Positions 17,444 to 25,005 of a DNA stretch of 64,000 bases are shown piece after piece. Within the stretch, counting starts at the first letter, position 1; each line of letters begins with the position of its first letter. Location: NCBI GenBank assembly GCA_029212925.1, contig JARGOB010000001.1, positions 228,924-292,923 of the forward strand, read 5' to 3'. Origin of the DNA: Coxiellaceae bacterium. GTDB taxonomy: Bacteria; Pseudomonadota; Gammaproteobacteria; Coxiellales; Coxiellaceae. The translations under genes and the position numbers were made by a program. The notes beneath the pieces were generated by a model. The model was not told the origin of the DNA. It ran no database searches and saw only the letters and a list, made by a program, of their open reading frames with translations.

Positions 17444-19534
17444 ATGAGCAGTTATGGCAGTTATAAGAATTTTAAAATTGATACTGATGAAGATAATATT
17501 GTTTGGTTAGGTATTGATCGCGAAGGCATGAAAGTGAATTCGTTGGATTTTGCTACGTTTGAAGAATTTGACAAAATTATTAGTGAAGTAAAAGACAAAA
17601 AACCTAAAGGTTTAATAATATATTCGGCCAAAAAGAATGGTTTTGTTGCTGGTGCCGATATTAATCAGTTTGTTAAGTTAAAAGACACTGATGAAGCGTA
17701 TAAATTAGTGCGTCAAGCGCAACAAATTTTAGATCGCTTGGAAGCGCTATCTGTGCCAACCGTTGCGATGATTAATGGTTTTGCGATGGGCGGTGGTTGT
17801 GAGCTGGCATTGGCTTGTCGTTACCGTGTGGCATTGGATGACCCTAAAACTAAGATTGGTTTGCCTGAGATTAAATTAGGTATTCAGCCAGGATGGGGTG
17901 GTACGGTTCGTTTACCAAAATTGATTGGTGCACCTAAAGCGATGGGTATTATTTTAGCTGGTCGGGTGGTATCTGCAAATGCAGCAAGAAAAATGGGTAT
18001 TGTTGATGCCGCTGTGCCGTTGCGTGAATTAAAGCGTGCGGCTAAATATTATGTTTGTCATCAGCCGAAACCGCATCAAGCCAGCTTTGCTGAAAGCATG
18101 ACAAATTCTGCGTTAATACGCCCTTTACTAGCTAAAGCGATGCGTAAACAGCTAAGTAAAAAAGCGATTAAAGCGCATTATCCTGCACCATTCCAGGTCG
18201 TGGATAACTGGGTTAAAGTCGGTGTTGGTAGTCAGGCGATGGATAAAGAAGCCCGCTCAATCAGCGAATTATTGGTAACGCCAACCAGTCGTAACTTAGT
18301 GCGCGTATTCTTTTTATCAGAACGTATGAAAGGTTTGGCGAAAGGTCTTAAGTTTAAGCCGCAACATGTGCATGTGGTGGGTGCCGGAACGATGGGTGGT
18401 GATATTGCTGCCTGGTGTGCTTTGCGTGGTTTATATGTCACGTTGCAAGATCGTGCGCCAGAAAATATCGCACCAGCTATTAAGCGTGCCTATAAATTAT
18501 TTAAAAAGAAACTCAAGAAACCACGTTTAATTCAAGCAGCCATGGATAGACTGCAACCGGATGTTGCTGGTGAAGCGGTTGGTCGCGCTGATGTTATTAT
18601 TGAAGCGATCTTTGAAAATCTTGAAGTGAAACAACAATTATTTAAGGACCTTGAAGCTAAAGCAAAACCTGGTGCTATTTTGGCGACCAATACGTCTAGT
18701 ATTCCATTGGATGAAATTAATCAGGTGCTAACGAACCCAGAGCGTTTAGTGGGTATTCACTTCTTTAATCCGGTAGCGATGATGCCATTGGTTGAGGTGG
18801 TGCATGGCGAAAAAACCAGTAAAGAATCGATTGATAGCGCGTTGGCGTTTGTTGGTAAGATCAGTAAGCAACCGATCCCTGTGAAGAGCAGCCCGGGCTT
18901 CTTAGTTAATCGTGTATTAATGCCATACCTAATGGAAGCAATGGAATTGTTGAAAGAGGGCGTTAGCGCGACGATGATTGATAAGGTTGCGATGAAGTTT
19001 GGTATGCCAATGGGGCCTGTGACATTGGCTGATACGGTTGGTTTGGACGTGTGTTTAGCAGTTGCTGAAAACCTAGGCCAACATTACGGCGGTGATATTC
19101 CTCAGCAATTGCGGGATATGGTTGCTGCTAAAAACCTTGGTCGTAAAACGGGTAAAGGCTTTTATAGTTATAAGGGTGGTAAGCAAGAGAAGCCGAGTGG
19201 TGAATCAGATAGCACATCAATCACCAAAGTTGATATACAAGATCGCTTGATGCTACGTATGGTGAATGAGTCGGTGGCTTGTTTGCGAGAAGGTGTGGTT
19301 GAAGATAAAGAACTGCTTGATGGTGGTATGATCTTTGGTACTGGTTTTGCACCATTTCGCGGTGGCCCTATCCATTACTCCGAAGATCGTGGTTTGAAAG
19401 ACACCGTTGATCGCTTGCAAGACTTAAGCACACGTTTTGGTCAGCGTTTTACTCCAGATGCTGGTTGGCAAGCTTTGATGGACCCATCTAAGTCAGCAAA
19501 ATCAGAAGGTGCAAAGAAGAAAGCGGCAGCTTAA
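17444..19534 (+). CDS. fadJ: Fatty-acid oxidation complex alpha subunit (enoyl-CoA hydratase/3-hydroxyacyl-CoA dehydrogenase)
   Basis: A 696-aa bifunctional enzyme. The N-terminal crotonase domain (to about residue 200) has the oxyanion-hole region NGFAMGGGCELALACRYRVA and the catalytic-Glu region LPEIKLGIQPGWGGT. The NAD-binding domain starts at HVVGAGTMGGDIAAWCA (about residue 308), followed by ATNTSSIPLDEI and the catalytic-His segment GIHFFNPVAMMPLVEVVHG. Two C-terminal 3HCDH domains complete it. ATG 17444 with AGAGGA at 7-nt spacing is preferred over the upstream in-frame GTG inside fadI. FadJ is favoured over FadB because of the gene order and a FadI-length thiolase. Confidence 0.93.
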   Translation: MSSYGSYKNFKIDTDEDNIVWLGIDREGMKVNSLDFATFEEFDKIISEVKDKKPKGLIIYSAKKNGFVAGADINQFVKLKDTDEAYKLVRQAQQILDRLEALSVPTVAMINGFAMGGGCELALACRYRVALDDPKTKIGLPEIKLGIQPGWGGTVRLPKLIGAPKAMGIILAGRVVSANAARKMGIVDAAVPLRELKRAAKYYVCHQPKPHQASFAESMTNSALIRPLLAKAMRKQLSKKAIKAHYPAPFQVVDNWVKVGVGSQAMDKEARSISELLVTPTSRNLVRVFFLSERMKGLAKGLKFKPQHVHVVGAGTMGGDIAAWCALRGLYVTLQDRAPENIAPAIKRAYKLFKKKLKKPRLIQAAMDRLQPDVAGEAVGRADVIIEAIFENLEVKQQLFKDLEAKAKPGAILATNTSSIPLDEINQVLTNPERLVGIHFFNPVAMMPLVEVVHGEKTSKESIDSALAFVGKISKQPIPVKSSPGFLVNRVLMPYLMEAMELLKEGVSATMIDKVAMKFGMPMGPVTLADTVGLDVCLAVAENLGQHYGGDIPQQLRDMVAAKNLGRKTGKGFYSYKGGKQEKPSGESDSTSITKVDIQDRLMLRMVNESVACLREGVVEDKELLDGGMIFGTGFAPFRGGPIHYSEDRGLKDTVDRLQDLSTRFGQRFTPDAGWQALMDPSKSAKSEGAKKKAAA

Positions 19535-19540
19535 ACTAAC

Positions 19541-19623
19541 GTCATTGCGAGGAGCTTGCGACGAAGCAATCTAATCTAGTTTCTTTCATGAGATTGCTTC
19601 GCCACTGCGTGGCTCGCAATGAC
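19541..19623. repeat. Long dispersed palindromic element (GTCATTGCGA type)
   Basis: An 83-bp imperfect inverted repeat bounded by GTCATTGCGA and TCGCAATGAC, with inner arms GCGACGAAGCAATCT and AGATTGCTTCGCC. It sits 6 bp after fadJ and could fold as a 3'-end hairpin. Elements with these termini are common intergenic repeats in proteobacteria; it differs from the GTCATCCCGG palindromes elsewhere in the window. Confidence 0.75.
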
Positions 19624-19625
19624 GG

Positions 19626-19657
19626 GTAAGGCTGTAAGGTATCCCTGGCAGCCTTAC
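19626..19657 (+). other. Hairpin in the leader of the ammonium transporter gene
   Basis: GTAAGGCTG (19626-19634) pairs perfectly with CAGCCTTAC (19649-19657) around a 14-nt loop. No T tract follows, so it is not a standard terminator. Its role is unknown. Confidence 0.4.
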
Positions 19658-19746
19658 GGCGTGCTAGTTATGTTGTCGAGCAAAAAACTTGTCACTACTT
19701 TAAAGATAGTGTTAATCTACTTTCATCGAGTTAAAGGAGGATCTTG

Positions 19747-21051
19747 ATGAAACGACTAGCCCAGCTCGCTATCCTGCTTAGCTTATTTTCTTTACCTGTG
19801 TTGAGCTATGCTTCTGTACCTTATCTATTCAAAACCAATGCGCATTTTGTTTGGGTGATGCTATCAAGTATTCTTGTGCTGTTTATGACGATGCCCGGTA
19901 TTATTCTTTTTTATGGTGGTATGGTGAGCTCTAAAAACGTACTTGCAGTTTTTGCTAAGGGTATTGCTATGATGGCGATTGTAGCCATTGTTTGGTCGTT
20001 ATTTGGTTATGCGGCAGTGTATGGCGGCAATAATATCAGTCATGCGCTGGTTAGCAATTTTAAAGGTTATTGGTTGGGGCTTGGAAATTTTTATCCGTTA
20101 GATATATTGCATTTGTCGAGAATGATAAATGTGTTTTTTCAGATGTCTTTTGCCATTATCACCACAGTATTAATTGTGGGAGGTTTTGCTGAAAGAATGA
20201 AGTTCAGTTCCGTACTAATATTTACCCCTTTCTGGGTGATTTTAGTTTACTGCCCGATAACTCATGCAGTTTGGGGTGGTGGCTTTTTATCGCAACTCGG
20301 TATTTTGGATTTTGCTGGTGGCACGGTGGTGCATATCAACGCTGGGATTGCTGGTTTGGTGGCGGCCTTGATGCTTGGCAAGCGCAAGGTGGTGCAGCGT
20401 CACCCATCCAATGTGGCTTTGGTAGCAATTGGTTCGAGTATTTTATGGATTGGTTGGTTTGGTTTTAATGGTGGCAGTGCGCATAGCTTTTCTGCGGCGA
20501 TACTGGCATTAATGAATACCGTGTTAGCGCCGACCGCTGCTATATTGAGTTGGATGACAATTGAGTGGATTTATGATGGCAAGCCAACAGCACATGGTAT
20601 GTTATTTGCCTTAATTGCAGGTTTAGTGGCCATTACGCCGATGGCTGGTTATTGCTCAGTATTGTCCGCTATCGTTGTTGGCCTGATTGCTGGTGTTGTT
20701 TGCTATTTTTCAACAAAAATTAAGTTTCGATTGGGTTATGATGATGCCTTGGATGCATTTGGCGTCCACGGTATAGGCGGTATTGTCGGTGCAATTTTAA
20801 CGGCTTTTACCGCAAGTCGTTACCTGGGTGGGGTTGGTCTTACAGCAAATAATTCATTATTACAGCAGTTAGGTGTTCAGTTGCTTGGTGTTGTGGTGGT
20901 TTTGCTTTGGTCCGGTATCATAAGTTTTATTATTTTGTGGTGCATCAAGAAAACCATTGGATTACGAGTATCTGATGAGCAGGAAGAAGCGGGTCTTGAT
21001 GTGTCGTTGCATGGTGAGAAAACTGCTGTCACATCAGTGGTTGTGGAATAG
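19747..21051 (+). CDS. amtB: Ammonium transporter (Amt family)
   Basis: A 434-aa inner-membrane channel for ammonium. An N-terminal signal sequence (MKRLAQLAILLSLFSLPVLS) is followed by about eleven membrane helices. Family landmarks are MPGIILFYGGMVSSKNVL, GGFAERMKFSS, AVWGGGFLSQLGILDFAGG, and the C-terminal DAFGVHGIGGIVGAI that contains one of the twin pore histidines. ATG 19747 has AGGAGG at 6 nt and is preferred to the overlapping TTG 19744. The usual partner glnK is absent next to it. A GG-N10-GC pair in the leader was considered as a sigma-54 site but is weak. Confidence 0.93.
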   Translation: MKRLAQLAILLSLFSLPVLSYASVPYLFKTNAHFVWVMLSSILVLFMTMPGIILFYGGMVSSKNVLAVFAKGIAMMAIVAIVWSLFGYAAVYGGNNISHALVSNFKGYWLGLGNFYPLDILHLSRMINVFFQMSFAIITTVLIVGGFAERMKFSSVLIFTPFWVILVYCPITHAVWGGGFLSQLGILDFAGGTVVHINAGIAGLVAALMLGKRKVVQRHPSNVALVAIGSSILWIGWFGFNGGSAHSFSAAILALMNTVLAPTAAILSWMTIEWIYDGKPTAHGMLFALIAGLVAITPMAGYCSVLSAIVVGLIAGVVCYFSTKIKFRLGYDDALDAFGVHGIGGIVGAILTAFTASRYLGGVGLTANNSLLQQLGVQLLGVVVVLLWSGIISFIILWCIKKTIGLRVSDEQEEAGLDVSLHGEKTAVTSVVVE

Positions 21052-21121
21052 TTAGGTTGTTTATCTTTCATCTATTCATTATGATAGGGTTAATAAGAGT
21101 AGCCAGCAGTAGGAATGCCAT

Positions 21122-21928
21122 ATGTTTCCACCTTTATATGATGAAGAAATACGCAATAATAAGCAGTTGATATGGTATTGTTGTAAGTTGTTTGTTCGTG
21201 CGCTGATAACTATTTCACCTATTATACCTTTGATGTTTGTGCTTGGTTGTGTAGATAGTTACTTGGTAAGATCCGTTGACTCATACACATGGCAGGTGGT
21301 GATTGAATTGGTGCTCGGTTTGATTGACGGTGTTTTGTGGTTGACTGCGTTGTGTCTATTACACACACGCTTTACTGGTCATACCATGCCAATCATGAAA
21401 GCTGTGCATCAAGCGCTAGCTAGGTACCCTTTGATTTTACTGTTATTGGTGTTGTATGTGATTGCGGCAGGTGTATTGTTTGAGTTGATGTTGCTAATTC
21501 AATATGTATTTCATTTCTTTGCTGGTTCTAAGTTTGTTAATTATGCCATGCTAGGTGTGATGCTGGTGTTTGCTTTGGCGTATATCTATATTAATGTGCT
21601 TTGCTTTATGTCATTTTTGATTTTATTGTTAGAAAAGCAAACCTTTTTTAGTGCCGTAAAGCGCAGTGTGAGCTTAGTGCAGTGCGGTTGGTCAAAAGCA
21701 TTTTTGGCTTTTGCTGGATTTTTCTTTATTACGATGTTGGTGTTGTTGCCTGATCATGTTGGGTATGCGCGGCATATGAGCATTTATCAAGCCATGTCTT
21801 TGCAGGTGTTGTTTGCGATTGTGCTGATCCCATACTGGCTTACCTGGTATTTACAGGCGTTTCATGATTTAAAATTATGCCACGAATATGATCAGCTTGA
21901 AGAAGAGGAAGAGGCTGACGAAGTCTGA
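21122..21928 (+). CDS. Polytopic membrane protein of unknown function
   Basis: A 268-aa protein with about six hydrophobic segments (near residues 20-45, 60-85, 100-130, 140-170, 195-215 and 225-245) and a strongly acidic C-terminus (EEEEEADE). It resembles the general layout of multi-TM proteins of unknown function that remodel or regulate membranes, but no family is recognised. The ribosome site is AGGAATG. Its last 37 nt overlap the end of the convergent POT-like gene; the same DNA encodes poly-Glu here and poly-Ser there. Confidence 0.7.
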   Translation: MFPPLYDEEIRNNKQLIWYCCKLFVRALITISPIIPLMFVLGCVDSYLVRSVDSYTWQVVIELVLGLIDGVLWLTALCLLHTRFTGHTMPIMKAVHQALARYPLILLLLVLYVIAAGVLFELMLLIQYVFHFFAGSKFVNYAMLGVMLVFALAYIYINVLCFMSFLILLLEKQTFFSAVKRSVSLVQCGWSKAFLAFAGFFFITMLVLLPDHVGYARHMSIYQAMSLQVLFAIVLIPYWLTWYLQAFHDLKLCHEYDQLEEEEEADEV

Positions 21929-23376
21929 GTGGTTAACGTATTTCTTTGCCCAACGTGGTATGCCAGTGTGAGTAAGCAGGCAATTGCAGCAATAATTAAC
22001 GAAAAATGCAAAAAGTGTAGTGGGTAATTAGTGCCTACTGCATGCGGCAGATTGGTGTCAGTTGTATTCAGTACCATGCGCGCAATAAAGCCTGAAATTA
22101 AGCTTCCTATGCTGATCGATAATAACCAAATACCAGTGAGTAAGCCTTCTCGTCCCTGCGGTAATAAGCGTGACATCACTGATGCGCCGAGCGGGAATAT
22201 CAATAATTCAGCAATCGATAGCATAAAATAAAAGCTGATGATTTGGATCAGGCAGTGTAGCGGTGTGTAATATACGATGCTAAGGATTAAAAAAGCTAAA
22301 CTTAAGCAGCCCAATCCACATAAAAAAGGTAAAGCGGACCAGTAGGTGTGGTGGTGGTTTTTATGGCGACGCTTACGCAATACAAATCCGTAGGCGAGCC
22401 CGACAAGTATCACAAATAATGGGTTGAGTGCAAAAAAAGCAGTGCTCGGAAAGGCGTAATTGAAAAATGCATGGTGCTGTGTCCGTTCAATGTATAGCGT
22501 TACTAGGCTGGGCGCAAGTAAGAAAAACGCCCAAAATGCAGTGGCAATGCTTAGTAAAAAAATAGCGACCAATAAGGTTTTTTTGCTGATATGAGCAAGA
22601 TCCCTTAGCGCCAGTGCAATAAATGTAAGCGCTACTGCTGCCACAATAGCTAATGTGTATGAGTGGTCTTTGGAATGGGTCAGCATTACACTGATGCCAT
22701 AAATAGTTGCTAGTAAGCACAGGAAGGTGTTGATGAATCTAAATGAGGTTACTCGCTTTTGGTTGTTTGATTTTGTAAACACTTGTAATTTATTGGCTGA
22801 AGAAATAAATATAAACAGCGCGACGACCATTAAGTAAGCGCAGGTTAAGAAAGCGAAGTGGTAGCCCCAGTTAATGGCCACTAATGTTAAGCAGGCTAAG
22901 GCAATAAATGAGCCAACGTTCATGCCAGTAAAGCAGATAATAAAGGCGCGATCACGGCGTTGATCGGATTTTGGGTATATGCGGCTTAGCATGCCGACTA
23001 AATTAGCTAGTACGCAACCATTTCCAATAATAAAGCTTGCGAGGCCTAGGTAAAAATAATGGGTTGATGTGATGCAGATAAGGTAGAGCCCAATGGCAGA
23101 TAATAATAAACCAATCGCTATTGTGCTAACGCTATTCAGCCAGTGAATCGCGAGATAGCTGCCAAGAACGGGCATAGTGAACATCAGGGCAATGCTGGTG
23201 GCAAATAATAAGCTGGCTTGGCTGTCTGTTAATTGCAGCACTTGAATGCTGTAAAGCATTTGTAAGCCTAGCATAGTGGATAGCCCAACCATACTGAGCA
23301 TTAATACAAAAAAAATGGCACACAATCTGCCATTAAATAGTGTTTTATTGGAATGTAGCTTTGGTGAAGCTTTCAT
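21892..23376 (-). CDS. MFS transporter, POT/PTR-like
   Basis: A 494-aa, roughly 12-14 TM transporter. FTGMNVGSFIALACLTLV with the preceding acidic/basic SDQRRDRAF matches the PTR2 signature of proton-dependent oligopeptide transporters, which suggests di/tripeptide uptake. However, the N-terminal helix lacks the ExxER proton-coupling motif of canonical POTs, so substrate and coupling are uncertain. The C-terminus is a run of serines encoded by the overlap with the convergent gene. The start has GGGGAGAG upstream. Confidence 0.75.
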   Translation of the reverse strand: MKASPKLHSNKTLFNGRLCAIFFVLMLSMVGLSTMLGLQMLYSIQVLQLTDSQASLLFATSIALMFTMPVLGSYLAIHWLNSVSTIAIGLLLSAIGLYLICITSTHYFYLGLASFIIGNGCVLANLVGMLSRIYPKSDQRRDRAFIICFTGMNVGSFIALACLTLVAINWGYHFAFLTCAYLMVVALFIFISSANKLQVFTKSNNQKRVTSFRFINTFLCLLATIYGISVMLTHSKDHSYTLAIVAAVALTFIALALRDLAHISKKTLLVAIFLLSIATAFWAFFLLAPSLVTLYIERTQHHAFFNYAFPSTAFFALNPLFVILVGLAYGFVLRKRRHKNHHHTYWSALPFLCGLGCLSLAFLILSIVYYTPLHCLIQIISFYFMLSIAELLIFPLGASVMSRLLPQGREGLLTGIWLLSISIGSLISGFIARMVLNTTDTNLPHAVGTNYPLHFLHFSLIIAAIACLLTLAYHVGQRNTLTTQTSSASSSSSS

Positions 23377-23468
23377 AAAGCCAGTTCTCTCCCCACATAA
23401 CGGCTTTAACGATTACAGCCCGCTAATGCCCGTGTGTTAATGCGGGCGCTAGCAGGCTGTATGTGTGA

Positions 23469-23660
23469 CTAAGCTTCAACAGGTTGTTGAACGTCAGTCT
23501 CGTTTAAACGTTTTAAGTCCTCAATGGAAATAACCGCTACTAATGGCTTGCCGCGACGTGTTAACACGATGCGCTTTTTGCCATAGGCTGCTTGGTTAAT
23601 CAGTTCAGAAAAGTTTTCTCTAGCTTCTACAGTAGACATTTTTGTCATTTTCGTTCTCAC
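23469..23660 (-). CDS. Type II antitoxin, Phd/YefM family (orphan)
   Basis: A 63-aa protein (or 59 or 56 aa from the internal ATGs). It has the Phd/YefM N-terminal DNA-binding fold: STVEARENFSELINQAA, then KRIVLTRRGKPLVAVISIEDL. Such proteins repress their own promoter and neutralise a RelE/Doc-type toxin with the C-terminus. No toxin-like ORF is found downstream (the POT-like gene follows) or upstream, so it is an orphan or has a distant partner. Confidence 0.8.
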   Translation of the reverse strand: MRTKMTKMSTVEARENFSELINQAAYGKKRIVLTRRGKPLVAVISIEDLKRLNETDVQQPVEA

Positions 23661-23805
23661 TTGTTAATGTTATTTTTAAGTATGTCAAAAATATGATCAC
23701 GTTCCGTACGCACTGTACGGCATTGTTTACCATTGGTCAAGTGAAAATTTAGACTAAATTAAAATTTAGATATAATAGTTGATGATTGTAATCTAACTTG
23801 CTGAA

Positions 23806-23988
23806 TTAGTGTGGTAATTCCGCAGTCATCTTATCTAGCCAACTTGAAAATTCCGCTTCGCGGTCATCAATCGCTCGCCAAAGTTGTTTAATATGTCTAA
23901 AGCGTTTGGCAACGACTTTTTGGTTTTCTTTAAGGGTTTTTTCGGCGGCAAAACTAGCCGCACGTACAGGCGGGTTTAAAATTTCCAT
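23806..23988 (-). CDS. Small hypothetical protein
   Basis: A 60-aa hydrophilic helical protein with many basic residues (KENQKVVAKRFRHIKQLWRA) and a single Trp pair. Not recognised. It is codirectional with, and 145 bp upstream of, the Phd-like antitoxin; the gap is AT-rich. GGAA precedes the ATG at reasonable spacing. It could belong to the same module, but it does not resemble a known toxin. Coding status is moderate. Confidence 0.45.
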   Translation of the reverse strand: MEILNPPVRAASFAAEKTLKENQKVVAKRFRHIKQLWRAIDDREAEFSSWLDKMTAELPH

Positions 23989-24068
23989 TTTTCGTTTCCG
24001 ATTCCATGCTGGGGGACCATCATGTTAACACGAGTTTTATTTAAATTTAAATAGCTTTTTTATTTTTT

Positions 24069-24713
24069 TTAGCGTGCGTTATACAGACTTTCCCAGTCTT
24101 TTGGTGCTTGGTTCCATTGTTGTACAAGCTGGCGTTCTTCTTTATTAAGTTGCCCGATTTTTTCTGCGCATTCCATAATCGCATCAAAATTAGTTAAGCT
24201 GTGATAGCTTAATTGTTTGTCTTTGAAATTTTGATCTGCAGTAGCAAAGTTGTAAGTAAAGATGGCGAAGCAGTGAGACACAGTTGCTCCAGCCTCGCGT
24301 AGCGCGTCTGTGGCGTTTATAGCGCTACCGCCGGTGCTAATCAGGTCCTCAATAACAATCGCTGTTTGTCCTGGCTGTAATAGCCCTTCAATTTGATTGT
24401 TTTTGCCGTGTGCTTTAGCGCTCGAACGAACATAAACCATGGGTTTATTTAATCGATCGGCAATCCAGGCTGCATGTGGAATACCGGCAGTAGCTGTTCC
24501 AGCAACAACATCAAAGGCACCTGCGTGCTCGACAATCGACTGCAAAAAAGCATCAATAATCTGTTGGCGCTGTTCAGGGTATGAGATAACTAAGCGATTA
24601 TCGCAATAGATGGGTGATAGCATGCCTGATGAATAACGAAACGGCTCATTGGCGTTAATGGCGATGGCGTTAATATCTAATAGAATTTTGGCAAGTGCTG
24701 ATTCAGTTGACAT
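24069..24713 (-). CDS. pyrE: Orotate phosphoribosyltransferase
   Basis: A 214-aa enzyme that makes orotidine 5'-phosphate from orotate and PRPP in pyrimidine synthesis. The PRPP-binding motif is AIVIEDLISTGGSAINA; the N-terminal FRYSSGMLSPIYCDNRLVIS substrate-binding region and the flexible loop VRSSAKAHGKNNQIEG are both present. The open frame extends upstream into the tRNA-Phe gene, but ATG 24713 is the real start: GGAG lies 8 nt upstream and the length fits the family. It is 32 bp downstream of tRNA-Phe and may be read from the same transcript. Confidence 0.95.
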   Translation of the reverse strand: MSTESALAKILLDINAIAINANEPFRYSSGMLSPIYCDNRLVISYPEQRQQIIDAFLQSIVEHAGAFDVVAGTATAGIPHAAWIADRLNKPMVYVRSSAKAHGKNNQIEGLLQPGQTAIVIEDLISTGGSAINATDALREAGATVSHCFAIFTYNFATADQNFKDKQLSYHSLTNFDAIMECAEKIGQLNKEERQLVQQWNQAPKDWESLYNAR

Positions 24714-24745
24714 CCCTTCGTCTCCATACTGTATAGACATTGATG

Positions 24746-24818
24746 TGGCCGGACCCAGAATTGAACTGGGGACACGAGGATTTTCAGTCCACTGCTCTAC
24801 CAACTGAGCTATCCGGCC
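24746..24818 (-). tRNA. tRNA-Phe (GAA)
   Basis: The minus strand folds as a 73-nt tRNA: acceptor GGCCGGA/TCCGGCC, D arm GCTC...GAGC, anticodon arm GGACTGAAAATCC with anticodon GAA, TpsiC arm with GTTCAATTC, discriminator A. The CCA tail is not encoded, as the next bases are CAT. Confidence 0.97.
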
Positions 24819-25005
24819 GTATCAAATTGAGGACACATTAAACCCGCTAAGCTGAAATGAGTCAAGGCCTAACTGTACCTATTTAATAGTTTTTTTGCAG
24901 CTGTCACTGCTTGCGCGTTTTTTTGGGTCGTGGTATATTGTTGTACAAAATTAATTACAATAATCACTGTTTAATAAGTATTTTAGCTGAGAGAGAGTAA
25001 AATTC

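Noticed and set aside
19644..19660. Sigma-54 promoter before the ammonium transporter gene
   Set aside because: GG-N10-GC spacing fits, but the -12 element reads CGGC instead of TTGC and it overlaps a perfect hairpin; not enough to claim.
24714..24803. Upstream extension of pyrE into the tRNA-Phe gene
   Set aside because: The added residues are encoded by tRNA sequence; ATG 24713 has its own ribosome site and gives the family length.
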